64,000 nt of DNA from Corynebacterium sphenisci DSM 44792 (GTDB lineage: Bacteria > Actinomycetota > Actinomycetes > Mycobacteriales > Mycobacteriaceae), in contig NZ_CP009248.1 of assembly GCF_001941505.1 (NCBI RefSeq), forward strand, positions 1,922,001 to 1,986,000, in the 5' to 3' direction. Under the pieces are notes generated by a model, which ran no database searches, was not told the DNA's origin, and saw only the letters and a list, made by a program, of their open reading frames with translations. Positions 25,459 through 38,461 of this stretch are shown piece after piece (positions within the stretch are counted from its first letter, which is position 1; each line of letters begins with the position of its first letter). A program made the translations under genes and the position numbers.

Positions 25459-26412
25459 CTAGCCCGCCTCGTCGACGAGACCGGCGATGATCCCGTCGAG
25501 GATGTCCTTCTCGCTGATCCTAAACGCCCCGGCGCCGTCGAAGAGGTCCATCATCGCATCGACGACGACCAGTCCGCCGGCGAACACGTCGGCGCGGCGG
25601 GGGTGCATCACCGGATTGGCCGCCAGCGCCGCGGCATCGGTGGCGAGCACCGCGGCGTTGAGGCTGCGCAGCGCGTCGAAGCGCAGCTCGGAGTGGTGGA
25701 TCGCGGCCGGGTCGTAGCTCTCCAGGCCCTGGGCCAGGGCGGAGAGGGTGGTGAAGGTGCCGGCGCAGCCGACCACGGTGCGGGCCCGGGCCACCGGCAG
25801 CCGCTCGGCGAGCCCGGCGAGGATCCCGGCGACGTAGTCGCGGGCGGCGTCGAGCTGCCCGGCGCTCGGCGGGGAGTCGTGCAGGAAGCGCTCGGTGAGC
25901 CGGACGCTGCCCATCGGGGCGCTGGCCGCGCCGTAGCCGGTGCCGTCGTGGTCGCCGATCAGGATCTCGGTGGAGCCGCCGCCGATGTCGATCACCGCGA
26001 AGGGCCCGTCCGCGGGGTCGAGATCGTCGACCGCGCCGCGGAAGGACAGCGCCGCCTCCGCCTCCCCGTCGATGACCTCCGCCCCGGCGGCCCAGGGGGC
26101 GAGCCGGCGCCGGGCGATGGCGAAGAACTCCTCCCGGTTCGCGGCGTCGCGGGTGGCGGAGGTGGCCACCATGCGCACCCGGGTGACCCCCTCCTCGGCC
26201 ATCAGCCCGGCGTAGCGGCCCAGCGCCTCGTCCACCCGGGCCAGCGCGGCCGGGTCCAGCCGGCCGGTGGCGTCGACGCCGGCGCCGAGGCGGACGATCT
26301 CCATCAGCCGGTGCAGTTCGGTGAACTCCAGCACCCCGCCGCGCTCGGCGACCTCGGTGATGAGCAGCCGGATCGAGTTGGTGCCGCAGTCCACGGCGGC
26401 GTAGCGGCTCAT
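25459..26412 (-). CDS. ppx2: Exopolyphosphatase, Ppx/GppA family
   Basis: A 317-residue Ppx/GppA phosphatase that removes terminal phosphate from polyphosphate, or hydrolyses pppGpp. The ASKHA-fold ATPase-like motifs are visible: AAVDCGTNSIRLLI at the N-terminus and FAVIDIGGGSTEILIG in the middle, with TSATRDAANREEF between. The length is that of the short actinobacterial two-domain form without the C-terminal HD extension of E. coli PPX. Its start overlaps the DUF501 stop by 4 bases. The tRNA-Leu gene follows 38 bases after its stop on the same strand. It pairs functionally with the ppk2 at the right window end. Confidence 0.93.
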   Translation of the reverse strand: MSRYAAVDCGTNSIRLLITEVAERGGVLEFTELHRLMEIVRLGAGVDATGRLDPAALARVDEALGRYAGLMAEEGVTRVRMVATSATRDAANREEFFAIARRRLAPWAAGAEVIDGEAEAALSFRGAVDDLDPADGPFAVIDIGGGSTEILIGDHDGTGYGAASAPMGSVRLTERFLHDSPPSAGQLDAARDYVAGILAGLAERLPVARARTVVGCAGTFTTLSALAQGLESYDPAAIHHSELRFDALRSLNAAVLATDAAALAANPVMHPRRADVFAGGLVVVDAMMDLFDGAGAFRISEKDILDGIIAGLVDEAG

Positions 26413-26963
26413 CGGGCGGCCCCCTCGGCGTCCCCGGCGCCGGGGCGGCGGATACCCAGCGCGGCGCAGTCCGGCCAGTCGGCGGGCAGCGCGCTCCCGC
26501 GCAGCCCGGTGCCCTCGGCGGCGAGGGCGACCGCCTCATCGCCGAGCCGGAAATGCCCCGGACCCTCGGCCAGGGCGTAGGCGATGAGCACATGCAGGCA
26601 CTTCACCCGGTCCGGCATGCCCCCGCCGGAGAAGTCGGTGCCCAGGTCCGCCAGGGCGTTGCGCTCGGCGAGGTAGTGCTCGTGGGCGCGGCGGTAGTCG
26701 GCGGCGAGCTCCTCGTCGGCGACCAGCCGCGCGGTCATGTCGCGCATCACCCCGGCGACCTCCAGGCGGGAGGCCTCGGCGGTGAGCCGGGGGTCGGTGA
26801 GGTAGTACAGGGTCGGGAAGGGGGTGCCGTCGGGCAGCCGGGGGGCGGTGCGGATCACCCCGGGGGCGCCGTCCGGGCAGCGGTAGGCGACGTCGAGCAC
26901 CCCCCGGGGGGTGCGGCCCAGCTGGGCGGCGACGGCCGCCAGGTCGGCCTCGGAAACGCTCAC
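26409..26963 (-). CDS. DUF501 domain-containing protein
   Basis: A 184-residue protein of the DUF501 family. Typical segments are LGRTPRGVLDVAYRCPDGAPGVIRTAPRLPDGTPFPTLYYLT at the N-terminus and YLAERNALADLGTDFSGGGMPDRVKCLHVLIAYALAEGPGHF near the C-terminus, with conserved Cys, His and Asp. No activity is known. GTG 26963 is chosen because GGAGGG lies upstream; the family usually starts here. Overlap with ppx2 (ATGA) indicates coupling. In other corynebacteria this gene directly follows divIC; here a metal cassette on the opposite strand separates them. Confidence 0.9.
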   Translation of the reverse strand: MSVSEADLAAVAAQLGRTPRGVLDVAYRCPDGAPGVIRTAPRLPDGTPFPTLYYLTDPRLTAEASRLEVAGVMRDMTARLVADEELAADYRRAHEHYLAERNALADLGTDFSGGGMPDRVKCLHVLIAYALAEGPGHFRLGDEAVALAAEGTGLRGSALPADWPDCAALGIRRPGAGDAEGAAR

Positions 26964-27131
26964 GTCGGTGCTCCCTCCACTGCCCCGCCGGGCGGCGGGG
27001 ATCGTCGATCGCGGGCGGCGCGGCGGACCGGTCCCGGGCCCGCCGGCGCGCCCCCTGTCCCGCGGTAGGTTACCGGGTCGCCGGGCGGGTCCGGCAGTCC
27101 GCCCCTTACATTGTTCAGCCGAGGGTGTACC

Positions 27132-27149
27132 ATTCAGCGCATGCTGAAT
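27132..27149. promoter_or_regulatory. Palindromic operator over the cmtR start
   Basis: Perfect inverted repeat ATTCAGC-GCAT-GCTGAAT that includes the ATG of the regulator (27141). A third half-site TTCAGC lies at 27114-27119. The -10-like TACCAT (27128-27133) is 7 bases before the ATG, so a bound ArsR-type repressor would block initiation of a leaderless mRNA. Confidence 0.75.
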
Positions 27150-27518
27150 AATGATCCCGGTGCGGACCCGCGCCTCGACGTGGTCAACCGGCTCGGCCGG
27201 GCCATGGCGGACAAGACCCGCTCCCGGATGCTGCTCATCCTGCTCGACGGGCCCGCCTACCCGGCCGCGCTCGCCGACCGGCTGGGGCTGACCCGCCCGA
27301 ACGTCTCCAACCACCTGGCCTGCCTGCGCGACTGCGGGATCGTCACCGCCACCGCCGAGGGCCGGCAGACCCGCTACGAGATCGCCGATCCGGCGCTGCG
27401 CACCGCGCTGCTGACCCTGGTCGAGGTCACCCTGGCCGTGGACCACTCCGCGACCTGCCTGGAGCCGGACTGCGAGCTGCCCGGCTGCGCCGCCGCGGTG
27501 ACGGGGGGTGCGGCATGA
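27141..27518 (+). CDS. cmtR: ArsR/SmtB family metal sensor, CmtR-like
   Basis: A 125-residue winged-helix repressor. LTRPNVSNHLACLRDCGIV is the recognition helix region, and its two cysteines four residues apart match the CmtR site (Cys57/Cys61 in M. tuberculosis) that binds Cd(II)/Pb(II) with a third C-terminal cysteine. Here several C-terminal cysteines are available (HSATCLEPDCELPGCAA). Metal binding lifts repression. Its stop overlaps the ATPase start by 4 bases, and a perfect palindrome covers its own start codon. Cd/Pb sensing is inferred from the cysteine pattern. Confidence 0.9.
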   Translation: MLNNDPGADPRLDVVNRLGRAMADKTRSRMLLILLDGPAYPAALADRLGLTRPNVSNHLACLRDCGIVTATAEGRQTRYEIADPALRTALLTLVEVTLAVDHSATCLEPDCELPGCAAAVTGGAA

Positions 27519-29443
27519 CCTGCGGATGCGGTGAACCCTGCGCCGCCGACGCCCCCGCCGGGCCGATCGAGGAGCACCCGGCCTGGTACCGGGACCGGGC
27601 GATCCTGGTCCCGGTGGCCTCCGGGGCGGCGCTGCTCGCCGGGCTGCTGCTGGACTGGGCGGGGGCGTCGATCCCGGCCCAGGTGGCCTACTGGGCGGCG
27701 CTGCTGCTCGGCGGCTCCACCTTCATCCCGGGCACCCTGCGCCGCTTCGTCAAGGACCTCAAGCCCGGGGTGGGCCTGCTGATGACCATCTCCGCGATCG
27801 GCGCGGTGGCCCTGGGCCACGTCGCCGAGGCGGCGATGCTGGCCTTCCTGTTCTCCATCGCCGAGGCCCTGGAGGACCGGGCCATGGACCGGGCCCGGGC
27901 CGGGCTGCGCGGGCTGCTGGAGCTGGTCCCGGACACCGCCGAGGTGCGCCGGGGGCTGCTCACCCGGACCATCCCGGCCGCCGAGATCGCCGTGGGCGAC
28001 ACCCTGCTGGTGCGCCCCGGCGACCGGATCGCCACCGACGGGGTGGTGCGCTCGGGCGCCGGCTCCGTGGACGCCTCCGCGATCACCGGCGAATCCATCC
28101 CGGTGGCGGTCGCCCCCGGCGACGAGGTCCGGGCCGGCTCCATCAACGGCTCCGCCGCCCTGGAGGTGGAGGCCGCCAACCCCGGCGCGGACAACTCGCT
28201 GACCGCCATCGTCGCCCTGGTCGAGCAGGCCCAGGCGGAGAAGGGCGAACGCGCCCGGATGGCCGACCGGCTGGCCCGGCCGCTGGTGCCCGCGGTGATC
28301 GTGGTCGCCCTGGCGGTGGCCATCCTCGGCTCGATCCTCGGCGACCCGGCGGTGTGGGTGACCCGCGCCCTGGTGGTGCTGGTCGCGGCCAGCCCCTGCG
28401 CCCTGGCCATCTCGGTGCCGGTGACCGTCATTTCCGGCATCGGCGCGGCCAGCCGCTTCGGCGTGATCGTGAAATCCGGGGCCGCCTTCGAGCGGCTCGG
28501 CGGGATCCGGCACATCGGCCTGGACAAGACCGGCACGCTCACCGCGAACCGGCCCGCCGTGGAGCGGGTGCGCCCCGTCGCCGGCGGTGACCCGGATCGG
28601 GTGCTCGCCCTGGCCGCCGCCCTGGAGCGGCGCAGCTCCCATCCCCTGGCCACCGCGATAGTGGCCGCCGCGGACGCCGCCGGGGTGGGCGACCTGGTCG
28701 CCGACGAGGTCGAGGAGCGCCCCGGCACCGGGGTGGCCGGCGTCGTCGACGGCGCCGCGGTGGAGGTGGGCAACCCCCGGCACCTGGCCGCGGGCCTGCC
28801 CGCCGAGCTCGCCGGCGAACTCGACGAGCTGGAGGCCGCCGGGATGACCGTGGTGGCGCTCAGCGTCGACGGCGCGGTCGCCGGGGTGATCGGGGTGCGC
28901 GACAACCTGCGCGCCGAGGCCGCCGAGGCCGTGGCCGCGCTGCGCGCCGCCGGCATCGGGGTGACCATGCTCACCGGCGACAACGCCGCGGCCGCCGCGG
29001 CGCTGGGCGCCGAGGCCGGGATCGACGACGTGCGCGCGGGCCTGCGCCCGGAGGAGAAGTCCACGGCGGTGCGCGAGCTGTCCGGGGCCTCCCCCACGGC
29101 GATGATCGGCGACGGGGTCAACGACGCCCCGGCGCTGGCCGCCGCCGAGGTGGGCATCGCGATGGGCGCCGCCGGCTCGGACGCGGCCATCGAATCGGCG
29201 GACGTGGCCTTCACCGGCCATGATCTGCGGCTCATCCCCCGGGCCCTGGCCCATGCCCGCCGGTGCCGCACGATCATCACCCAGAACCTGGTGCTCTCCG
29301 CGCTCATCGTCATCGTGCTGCCCCCGCTGGCGGTGACCGGGGTGCTCGGCCTGGGCGGGATCGTGCTCATCCACGAGGCCGCCGAGGTGCTGGTGATCAT
29401 CAACGGGCTGCGCGCCGCGCGCGCCCGCGGCGCCGCCGCCTAG
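27515..29443 (+). CDS. Heavy-metal P1B-type ATPase (cadmium/zinc/cobalt efflux)
   Basis: A 642-residue metal-transporting ATPase. Domains in order: Cys-rich N-terminal tip MTCGCGEPCAAD, four leading TM helices, actuator domain with ITGES, the intramembrane SPC motif (Ser293-Pro294-Cys295) instead of CPC, phosphorylation DKTGT (Asp337), the HP of the nucleotide-binding domain in RRSSHPLATAI, and MIGDGVNDAPALA. The last TM pair contains LIHEAAEVLVIINGL, recalling the HEGxT of P1B-4 pumps. SPC plus a CmtR regulator suggests Cd/Pb/Zn/Co export. ATG 27515 is coupled to cmtR. A 51-base perfect palindrome follows. Confidence 0.92.
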   Translation: MTCGCGEPCAADAPAGPIEEHPAWYRDRAILVPVASGAALLAGLLLDWAGASIPAQVAYWAALLLGGSTFIPGTLRRFVKDLKPGVGLLMTISAIGAVALGHVAEAAMLAFLFSIAEALEDRAMDRARAGLRGLLELVPDTAEVRRGLLTRTIPAAEIAVGDTLLVRPGDRIATDGVVRSGAGSVDASAITGESIPVAVAPGDEVRAGSINGSAALEVEAANPGADNSLTAIVALVEQAQAEKGERARMADRLARPLVPAVIVVALAVAILGSILGDPAVWVTRALVVLVAASPCALAISVPVTVISGIGAASRFGVIVKSGAAFERLGGIRHIGLDKTGTLTANRPAVERVRPVAGGDPDRVLALAAALERRSSHPLATAIVAAADAAGVGDLVADEVEERPGTGVAGVVDGAAVEVGNPRHLAAGLPAELAGELDELEAAGMTVVALSVDGAVAGVIGVRDNLRAEAAEAVAALRAAGIGVTMLTGDNAAAAAALGAEAGIDDVRAGLRPEEKSTAVRELSGASPTAMIGDGVNDAPALAAAEVGIAMGAAGSDAAIESADVAFTGHDLRLIPRALAHARRCRTIITQNLVLSALIVIVLPPLAVTGVLGLGGIVLIHEAAEVLVIINGLRAARARGAAA

Positions 29444-29461
29444 GCCCGGCCGGCAACGCTT

Positions 29462-29512
29462 GCCGCCCCGGCCCCGGCCGACCCGTGACGGGTCGGCCGG
29501 GGCCGGGGCGGC
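29462..29512. terminator. 51-base perfect palindrome, bidirectional terminator
   Basis: Two perfect 25-base arms (29462-29486 / 29488-29512) around a single G. It lies between the convergent ATPase (ends 29443) and divIC (ends 29526). Its length and perfection exceed the other hairpins here. Confidence 0.7.
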
Positions 29513-29525
29513 TCGCGTCGGGGGG

Positions 29526-30080
29526 CTATTCCGCGGCCGGGTCGGGCACCCGGGGCACCCGGTCCGGGGAGGTGGACTCGTCGCGCACCCCCGGATCCGG
29601 GGCGGCCGGCTGCGGGGGCTCCGCGATGGAGGCCCACAGCAGCCGCCACCAGGCCTGCTCCGGGGCGGGGTCCTCCTCGCCCGGGGCGCGGCCCGGCCCG
29701 GCGCCGAGCTCGGGGTCGATCAGCCGGAAGGGGGTCTCCCCCGGCTCCACCAGGCCCAGCCGGATCCGGGCCTGCTCCCGGATGTAGGCCTCGTCGGAGT
29801 AGCGGCGCATCTGCCCCTCCAATTCGGCGCGGCGATCCTCCAGGCGCACGATCGAGGCCCGGGTGGCGGCCAGCTGGGCGCGCTGCTCCGCGTAGGCGCG
29901 CAGCGGGATCACCAGGGTGCCCAGCAGGAGCAGCACCAGCAGCCCGCCGCCGAGGGCCTGCGCCGGGGAGAGCTCGCGGAAACCCGCGCCGGAGGGCAGA
30001 TCCCGGCCGCGGCCGGCGCCGCCGGCGCGGCCGACTCGGGTGCCGCGGGACCAGCGGGCCCGCCTGGGGTGGTCGTCCAT
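29526..30080 (-). CDS. FtsB/DivIC family septum formation initiator
   Basis: A 184-residue bitopic division protein. A basic cytoplasmic N-terminus of about 40 residues precedes one TM helix (ALGGGLLVLLLLGTLVIPL, about 42-60), then a coiled coil (YAEQRAQLAATRASIVRLEDRRAELEGQM) and the family end YIREQARIRLGLVEPGETPF. The C-terminal 55 residues are a Pro/Glu-rich tail. It would act with FtsL/FtsQ in the divisome. A TAGAGT box lies 7 bases before the ATG, suggesting leaderless initiation independent of eno. It sits downstream of eno as in other corynebacteria. Confidence 0.9.
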   Translation of the reverse strand: MDDHPRRARWSRGTRVGRAGGAGRGRDLPSGAGFRELSPAQALGGGLLVLLLLGTLVIPLRAYAEQRAQLAATRASIVRLEDRRAELEGQMRRYSDEAYIREQARIRLGLVEPGETPFRLIDPELGAGPGRAPGEEDPAPEQAWWRLLWASIAEPPQPAAPDPGVRDESTSPDRVPRVPDPAAE

Positions 30081-30179
30081 GGCGCCGACTCTACCCGGCG
30101 CCCACCCGGCCCGCGGCGCGCCCGCCCGGTCCGCGCGGCCGGGGCGGGTGGGGCCGGTGGGGCCGGTGGGATGCGCCGC

Positions 30180-30210
30180 GGCCCCCGCGGGGGGATCCTC
30201 CGCGGGGGCC
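30180..30210 (-). terminator. Terminator after eno
   Basis: Perfect 11-bp repeat GGCCCCCGCGG / CCGCGGGGGCC (30180-30190 / 30200-30210) with a 9-base loop, 44 bases beyond the eno stop in the minus direction. Confidence 0.6.
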
Positions 30211-30253
30211 GGGGCGTCCCCGGGGCGCAGGCCGCGCCCCGGGGGGGCGTGCG

Positions 30254-31537
<1,284 letters not shown>

Positions 31538-31714
31538 TCACCTTTCCGCCAGAACTCTTCCGGCCGTACGACCCCGATTGTTCCACTTTTCGCGGTCGCG
31601 CGCCGACGCCGCCCGGACCCGCCCGCCGCCGGGCCGGCGCGGGCCCCGGGCACCATGGGCTAACGGTGTCACCCGCAGTGTCGGCGGCGCCCCGGGGGCC
31701 CCGCCGGGGCGGGC

Positions 31715-32533
31715 TCAGGCGGGCTGGTTCAGGGCGTAGTTCGCCGCGGCGTCGCGCACGTCGATGATGTACTGCGCGGACTGGTTGTAGGCCCCGATCG
31801 CCGCGGTCCAGCCCTCCGGGGTGGCCAGATCGCGCTCCCCGGAGCACAGCAGCCGGACCGCCGCCGCGGCGGCGTCGTCGATCTGCTGCGGGTCGGCCAC
31901 CCCGTCGCCGGAGGCGTCCACCCCGTACCTCGCCCAGGACTCCGGGATGAACTGCAGCGGGCCCACCGCCCGGTCCCAGTCCGGGTCGCCGTCGAGCCTG
32001 CCGCCGTCGGTGTCCGGGATCTCCGCCAGGCCCGGTCCGCCGTCCAGCGGCACCCCGATGATCGGCGGTTCGGCGACCCCGTCGGCGCGCAGCCCGGAGC
32101 GGTTGAACCAGTCCCCGTTGTAGGTGCCGTGCCGGCTCTCCACCCAGCCCAGGCCGGCGAGGGTGTTCCAGCGCAGGTTGCACTGGGGGAACTCGAGGCC
32201 GGCGCGGACCTCGGCGAGGCCGTAGGCGCGCAGCGCCTGCTCCGGGATCCCGGTGGCCGCGGCGATCGGCGCCGCCCACTGGGCGAGCTGCGCGGCGGGC
32301 CGGCCGGGGGCGTCGACGTCGACGCTCAGCGCCCGCTCCGCGGCCTTCGGGGGGACGTCATCGGGGATCGGCTGCCGGGTGAAGGGCACCCCGGAGGGGC
32401 CGCCGAGCATGGTCATGGCCCCGATCAGGGCGATGAGCGCGAGCACGGCCGCCGAGGTCAGGGTCAGCAGGCCGCAGCCGGAGGAGCCGCGGCGGCGGGC
32501 GGCCGGCGGGCGGGGGCGGGCGGATTCGGGCAC
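31715..32533 (-). CDS. LpqU-type lytic murein transglycosylase
   Basis: A 272-residue exported protein with an N-terminal membrane segment (LLTLTSAAVLALIALIGAMTML, about 22-43) after a basic Arg/Pro start, and an SLT domain: NTLAGLGWVESRHGTYNG carries the catalytic glutamate of ESRHG, then GPLQFIPESWARYGVDASGDGVADP and IGAYNQSAQYI. It would cleave peptidoglycan glycan strands to 1,6-anhydro ends. The GTG start at 32533 has a TAGGAT box 8 bases upstream (near-leaderless). The TM anchor could be an uncleaved signal. Position next to eno is conserved. Confidence 0.9.
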   Translation of the reverse strand: MPESARPRPPAARRRGSSGCGLLTLTSAAVLALIALIGAMTMLGGPSGVPFTRQPIPDDVPPKAAERALSVDVDAPGRPAAQLAQWAAPIAAATGIPEQALRAYGLAEVRAGLEFPQCNLRWNTLAGLGWVESRHGTYNGDWFNRSGLRADGVAEPPIIGVPLDGGPGLAEIPDTDGGRLDGDPDWDRAVGPLQFIPESWARYGVDASGDGVADPQQIDDAAAAAVRLLCSGERDLATPEGWTAAIGAYNQSAQYIIDVRDAAANYALNQPA

Positions 32534-32593
32534 GGGGTCACATCCTACGGGGCGGGCGCGGGCGCCGGGGCACCGCGGCCCCGCCGGGCCGGG

Positions 32594-33691
32594 TCAGTCC
32601 CGCCCGGGCTCCGGGGCGGCCGCGCCGGGGCCGGCCGCGGTCCAGGCCTCGTCCACGGCGGCGTCGGCGACCCCGGCGGACTCGTAGCCGGCGGACTCGG
32701 CGTCCTCGGCCGCCGCGGCGGCGTCCCCGGCCCGGCGGTCCGCCGGCTCCTCCCCCGCATCCTCCGGGGCCTCCTCGGCCGCGGCATCGGCCGCGGTGGC
32801 GTCCCCGTCGCCGGCGGCGGGTTCGAAGGTGGCCAGGAAGACCCGGGCGGCGTGCCGGGTGCGCGCCTCGGCGCCGTCGTCGAGCTCCAGGCCCGGGGTC
32901 GGGCAGAGCAGCTCATTGGGGATGTCGGAGTCGCTGAGCCCGGCGGCGCGGGCCCGGCGGATGACCTCCTCGGCCAGCGCCAGGGCGGGCAGCCCCCGGG
33001 CCGGCTCGGCGCGCGGGCCGACCCGGCCGGCGGCCCAGGTCCGCTCCTGCTCGGCCACCGGCACCTGCCCCTCCCCCGCCTCGAAGAGGTAGGGGGCGCG
33101 CCGGCGCAGCTTCGCGACGAAGGCGTCGGCGACGTCCTCGATGTCGAAGCCCTCGGCGATCTCGGCGTGGAAGAGCACCTGCAGCAGCAGATCGGACAGC
33201 TCCCCCAGGATGTCCCCGCCGTCCTCGACGGCGTCGATGAACTCGTGGGTCTCCTCGATGAGATGCGGCAGCAGGTTGCGGTGCGTGCGCCCGGCCTCCC
33301 ACTCCCCGCGGCGCCGGGCGCGGGCCATCAGCTCCACGGCCTCGGCCAGCCGGGGCAGCGGCGGGGCGTTCTCGCCGAGCGGATCGGCGGGGTCCACCAC
33401 CGGCTGCGGCGGCTCCTGCGCCGCCGGGGCCGGGGCGGCCCCGGCGCCCTCGGCGAACTCCACCGCGATCCGGGGCTCCCCGCGCTCCACCCGGGCGCGA
33501 ACCTCCTCATTGTCCGGGTCGGTGGTGACCAGCACCTCCGCATCGCTCACCGAATGCCCGCCGGCGTCGGCGATCGCCCACCGCACCCGGATCGGCACCT
33601 CCTCGGTGTAGCTGACCTCGCCGGCCAGCAGCCCGGCCGCCTGCAGCGGCACGGCGGTGGGGAATCGGGGATCCAGCTCGATGATGGCCAT
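32594..33691 (-). CDS. mazG: MazG family nucleotide pyrophosphohydrolase with long acidic tail
   Basis: A 365-residue all-alpha NTP pyrophosphohydrolase that removes non-canonical or oxidised NTPs. The Mg-binding EExxE motif is in LIEETHEFIDAVEDGGD followed by ELSDLLLQVLFHAEIA; VADAFVAKLRRRAPYLFE is typical of MazG. The N-terminal 110 residues are a separate domain seen in actinobacterial MazG. The last 110 residues are an Ala/Glu/Asp-rich disordered extension (AADAAAEEAPEDAGEEPA). RBS GGAAAGG precedes the ATG. It begins 2 bases after the mfd stop and so belongs to an mfd-mazG operon. Confidence 0.92.
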   Translation of the reverse strand: MAIIELDPRFPTAVPLQAAGLLAGEVSYTEEVPIRVRWAIADAGGHSVSDAEVLVTTDPDNEEVRARVERGEPRIAVEFAEGAGAAPAPAAQEPPQPVVDPADPLGENAPPLPRLAEAVELMARARRRGEWEAGRTHRNLLPHLIEETHEFIDAVEDGGDILGELSDLLLQVLFHAEIAEGFDIEDVADAFVAKLRRRAPYLFEAGEGQVPVAEQERTWAAGRVGPRAEPARGLPALALAEEVIRRARAAGLSDSDIPNELLCPTPGLELDDGAEARTRHAARVFLATFEPAAGDGDATAADAAAEEAPEDAGEEPADRRAGDAAAAAEDAESAGYESAGVADAAVDEAWTAAGPGAAAPEPGRD

Positions 33692-33693
33692 CG

Positions 33694-37473
<3,780 letters not shown>

Positions 37474-37537
37474 GTCCGGGCAGTCTACTTGGCCCCCCGG
37501 GCCCGGGGACGGGCCGGTGGCGGCCCCGGCGCGGGCC

Positions 37538-38272
37538 TCAGCCCGCGGCCGGGTCCCCGGGCCCGGGCTCCGCCCCGGCGGCGATCGCCTCGGCCGGGTC
37601 GGCGGACTCCCCGGCGCCCAGGCGCACCCCCTCCCCGGCCACCGGGGCGGGCACCTCCCGGCGCAGCCGGGGCTCGGCCTCCATCCCGGCCAGCCCGTTC
37701 CACAGCAGGTTGACGATGTGCGCGGCGACGGTCTCCTTGTCCGGGGCGGTCTCCGCGCTGCCCTGCTCCAGCCACCACTGGGCGGTCTGCGAGACCATGC
37801 CCACCATCGCCTGGGAGTACAGCGTCGCCGGGGAGGGGTCCAGCCCGGCGCGGGTGAAGGCGGCGCCGAGGATATGCGACACCCGGGAGGTGGCGTTGCC
37901 CAGCAGGGTGGCGAAGCCCTCCTTCGTCGCCGGGTCCCGGGCGACGATGGTGAACCCGTCGGGGTGCTCCTCGACGTAGGTGAGCAGGGCCAGCACCGCC
38001 CGCTCGATCCGCAGCCGGGCCCGGCCCAGGGACATCGCCCCGGCGATCACCGCCTCCAGGCGCTCCATCTCCTCGGCGACCACCGCATCGTAGAAGCCCT
38101 CCTTGGAGCCGAAATGCTCGTACACCACCGGTTTGGACACCCCGGCGCGGGCGGCGAGCTCCTCCATGGACACCCCGTCCGGGCCGAGTCGGGCGAAGGC
38201 GGTGCAGCCGACGTCGAGAAGCTGGCGGCGGCGCTCGGCGGTGCTCATCCGGCGGCGGGCGGGGGTGCTCAT
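37538..38272 (-). CDS. TetR family transcriptional regulator
   Basis: A 244-residue TetR-type regulator with [34 protein letters not shown], the alpha-proteobacterial/actinobacterial YEHFGSKEG style. The ligand domain contains [26 protein letters not shown] and [31 protein letters not shown], close to regulators that sit next to mfd/glmU in other corynebacteria. A disordered Ala/Gly/Pro tail of about 30 residues ends it. TACAGT lies 8 bases before the ATG. Downstream (64 bases) is mfd; divergent is tRNA-Gln. Target and ligand unknown. Confidence 0.88.
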   Translation of the reverse strand: MSTPARRRMSTAERRRQLLDVGCTAFARLGPDGVSMEELAARAGVSKPVVYEHFGSKEGFYDAVVAEEMERLEAVIAGAMSLGRARLRIERAVLALLTYVEEHPDGFTIVARDPATKEGFATLLGNATSRVSHILGAAFTRAGLDPSPATLYSQAMVGMVSQTAQWWLEQGSAETAPDKETVAAHIVNLLWNGLAGMEAEPRLRREVPAPVAGEGVRLGAGESADPAEAIAAGAEPGPGDPAAG

Positions 38273-38328
38273 GAAACCCCACTGTATCGGCTACCATCGG
38301 CGCGTGGCCGCGGCACCGCCGCCGACGA

Positions 38329-38399
38329 TCCCCCGTGGTGTAATGGCAACACTCCTGATTTTGGTTCAGGCATTCCAGGTTCGAGTCCTGGCGGGGGAG
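38329..38399 (+). tRNA. tRNA-Gln(UUG)
   Basis: Cloverleaf: acceptor TCCCCCG/CGGGGGA, D-arm TGGTGTAATGGCAACA, anticodon stem CCTGA/TCAGG around TTTTGGT (anticodon TTG), variable loop CATT, T-arm CCAGG-TTCGAGT-CCTGG, discriminator G. CCA is not encoded. It lies between the TetR gene and the MFS gene, in the same place as a tRNA-Gln near glmU in C. glutamicum as I recall. Confidence 0.95.
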
Positions 38400-38461
38400 C
38401 GCCCGCCGCACGGTCCGCGCGCCGAGGACGGCACCAGGTTGACGCGGGAAGGACGGGCGCG

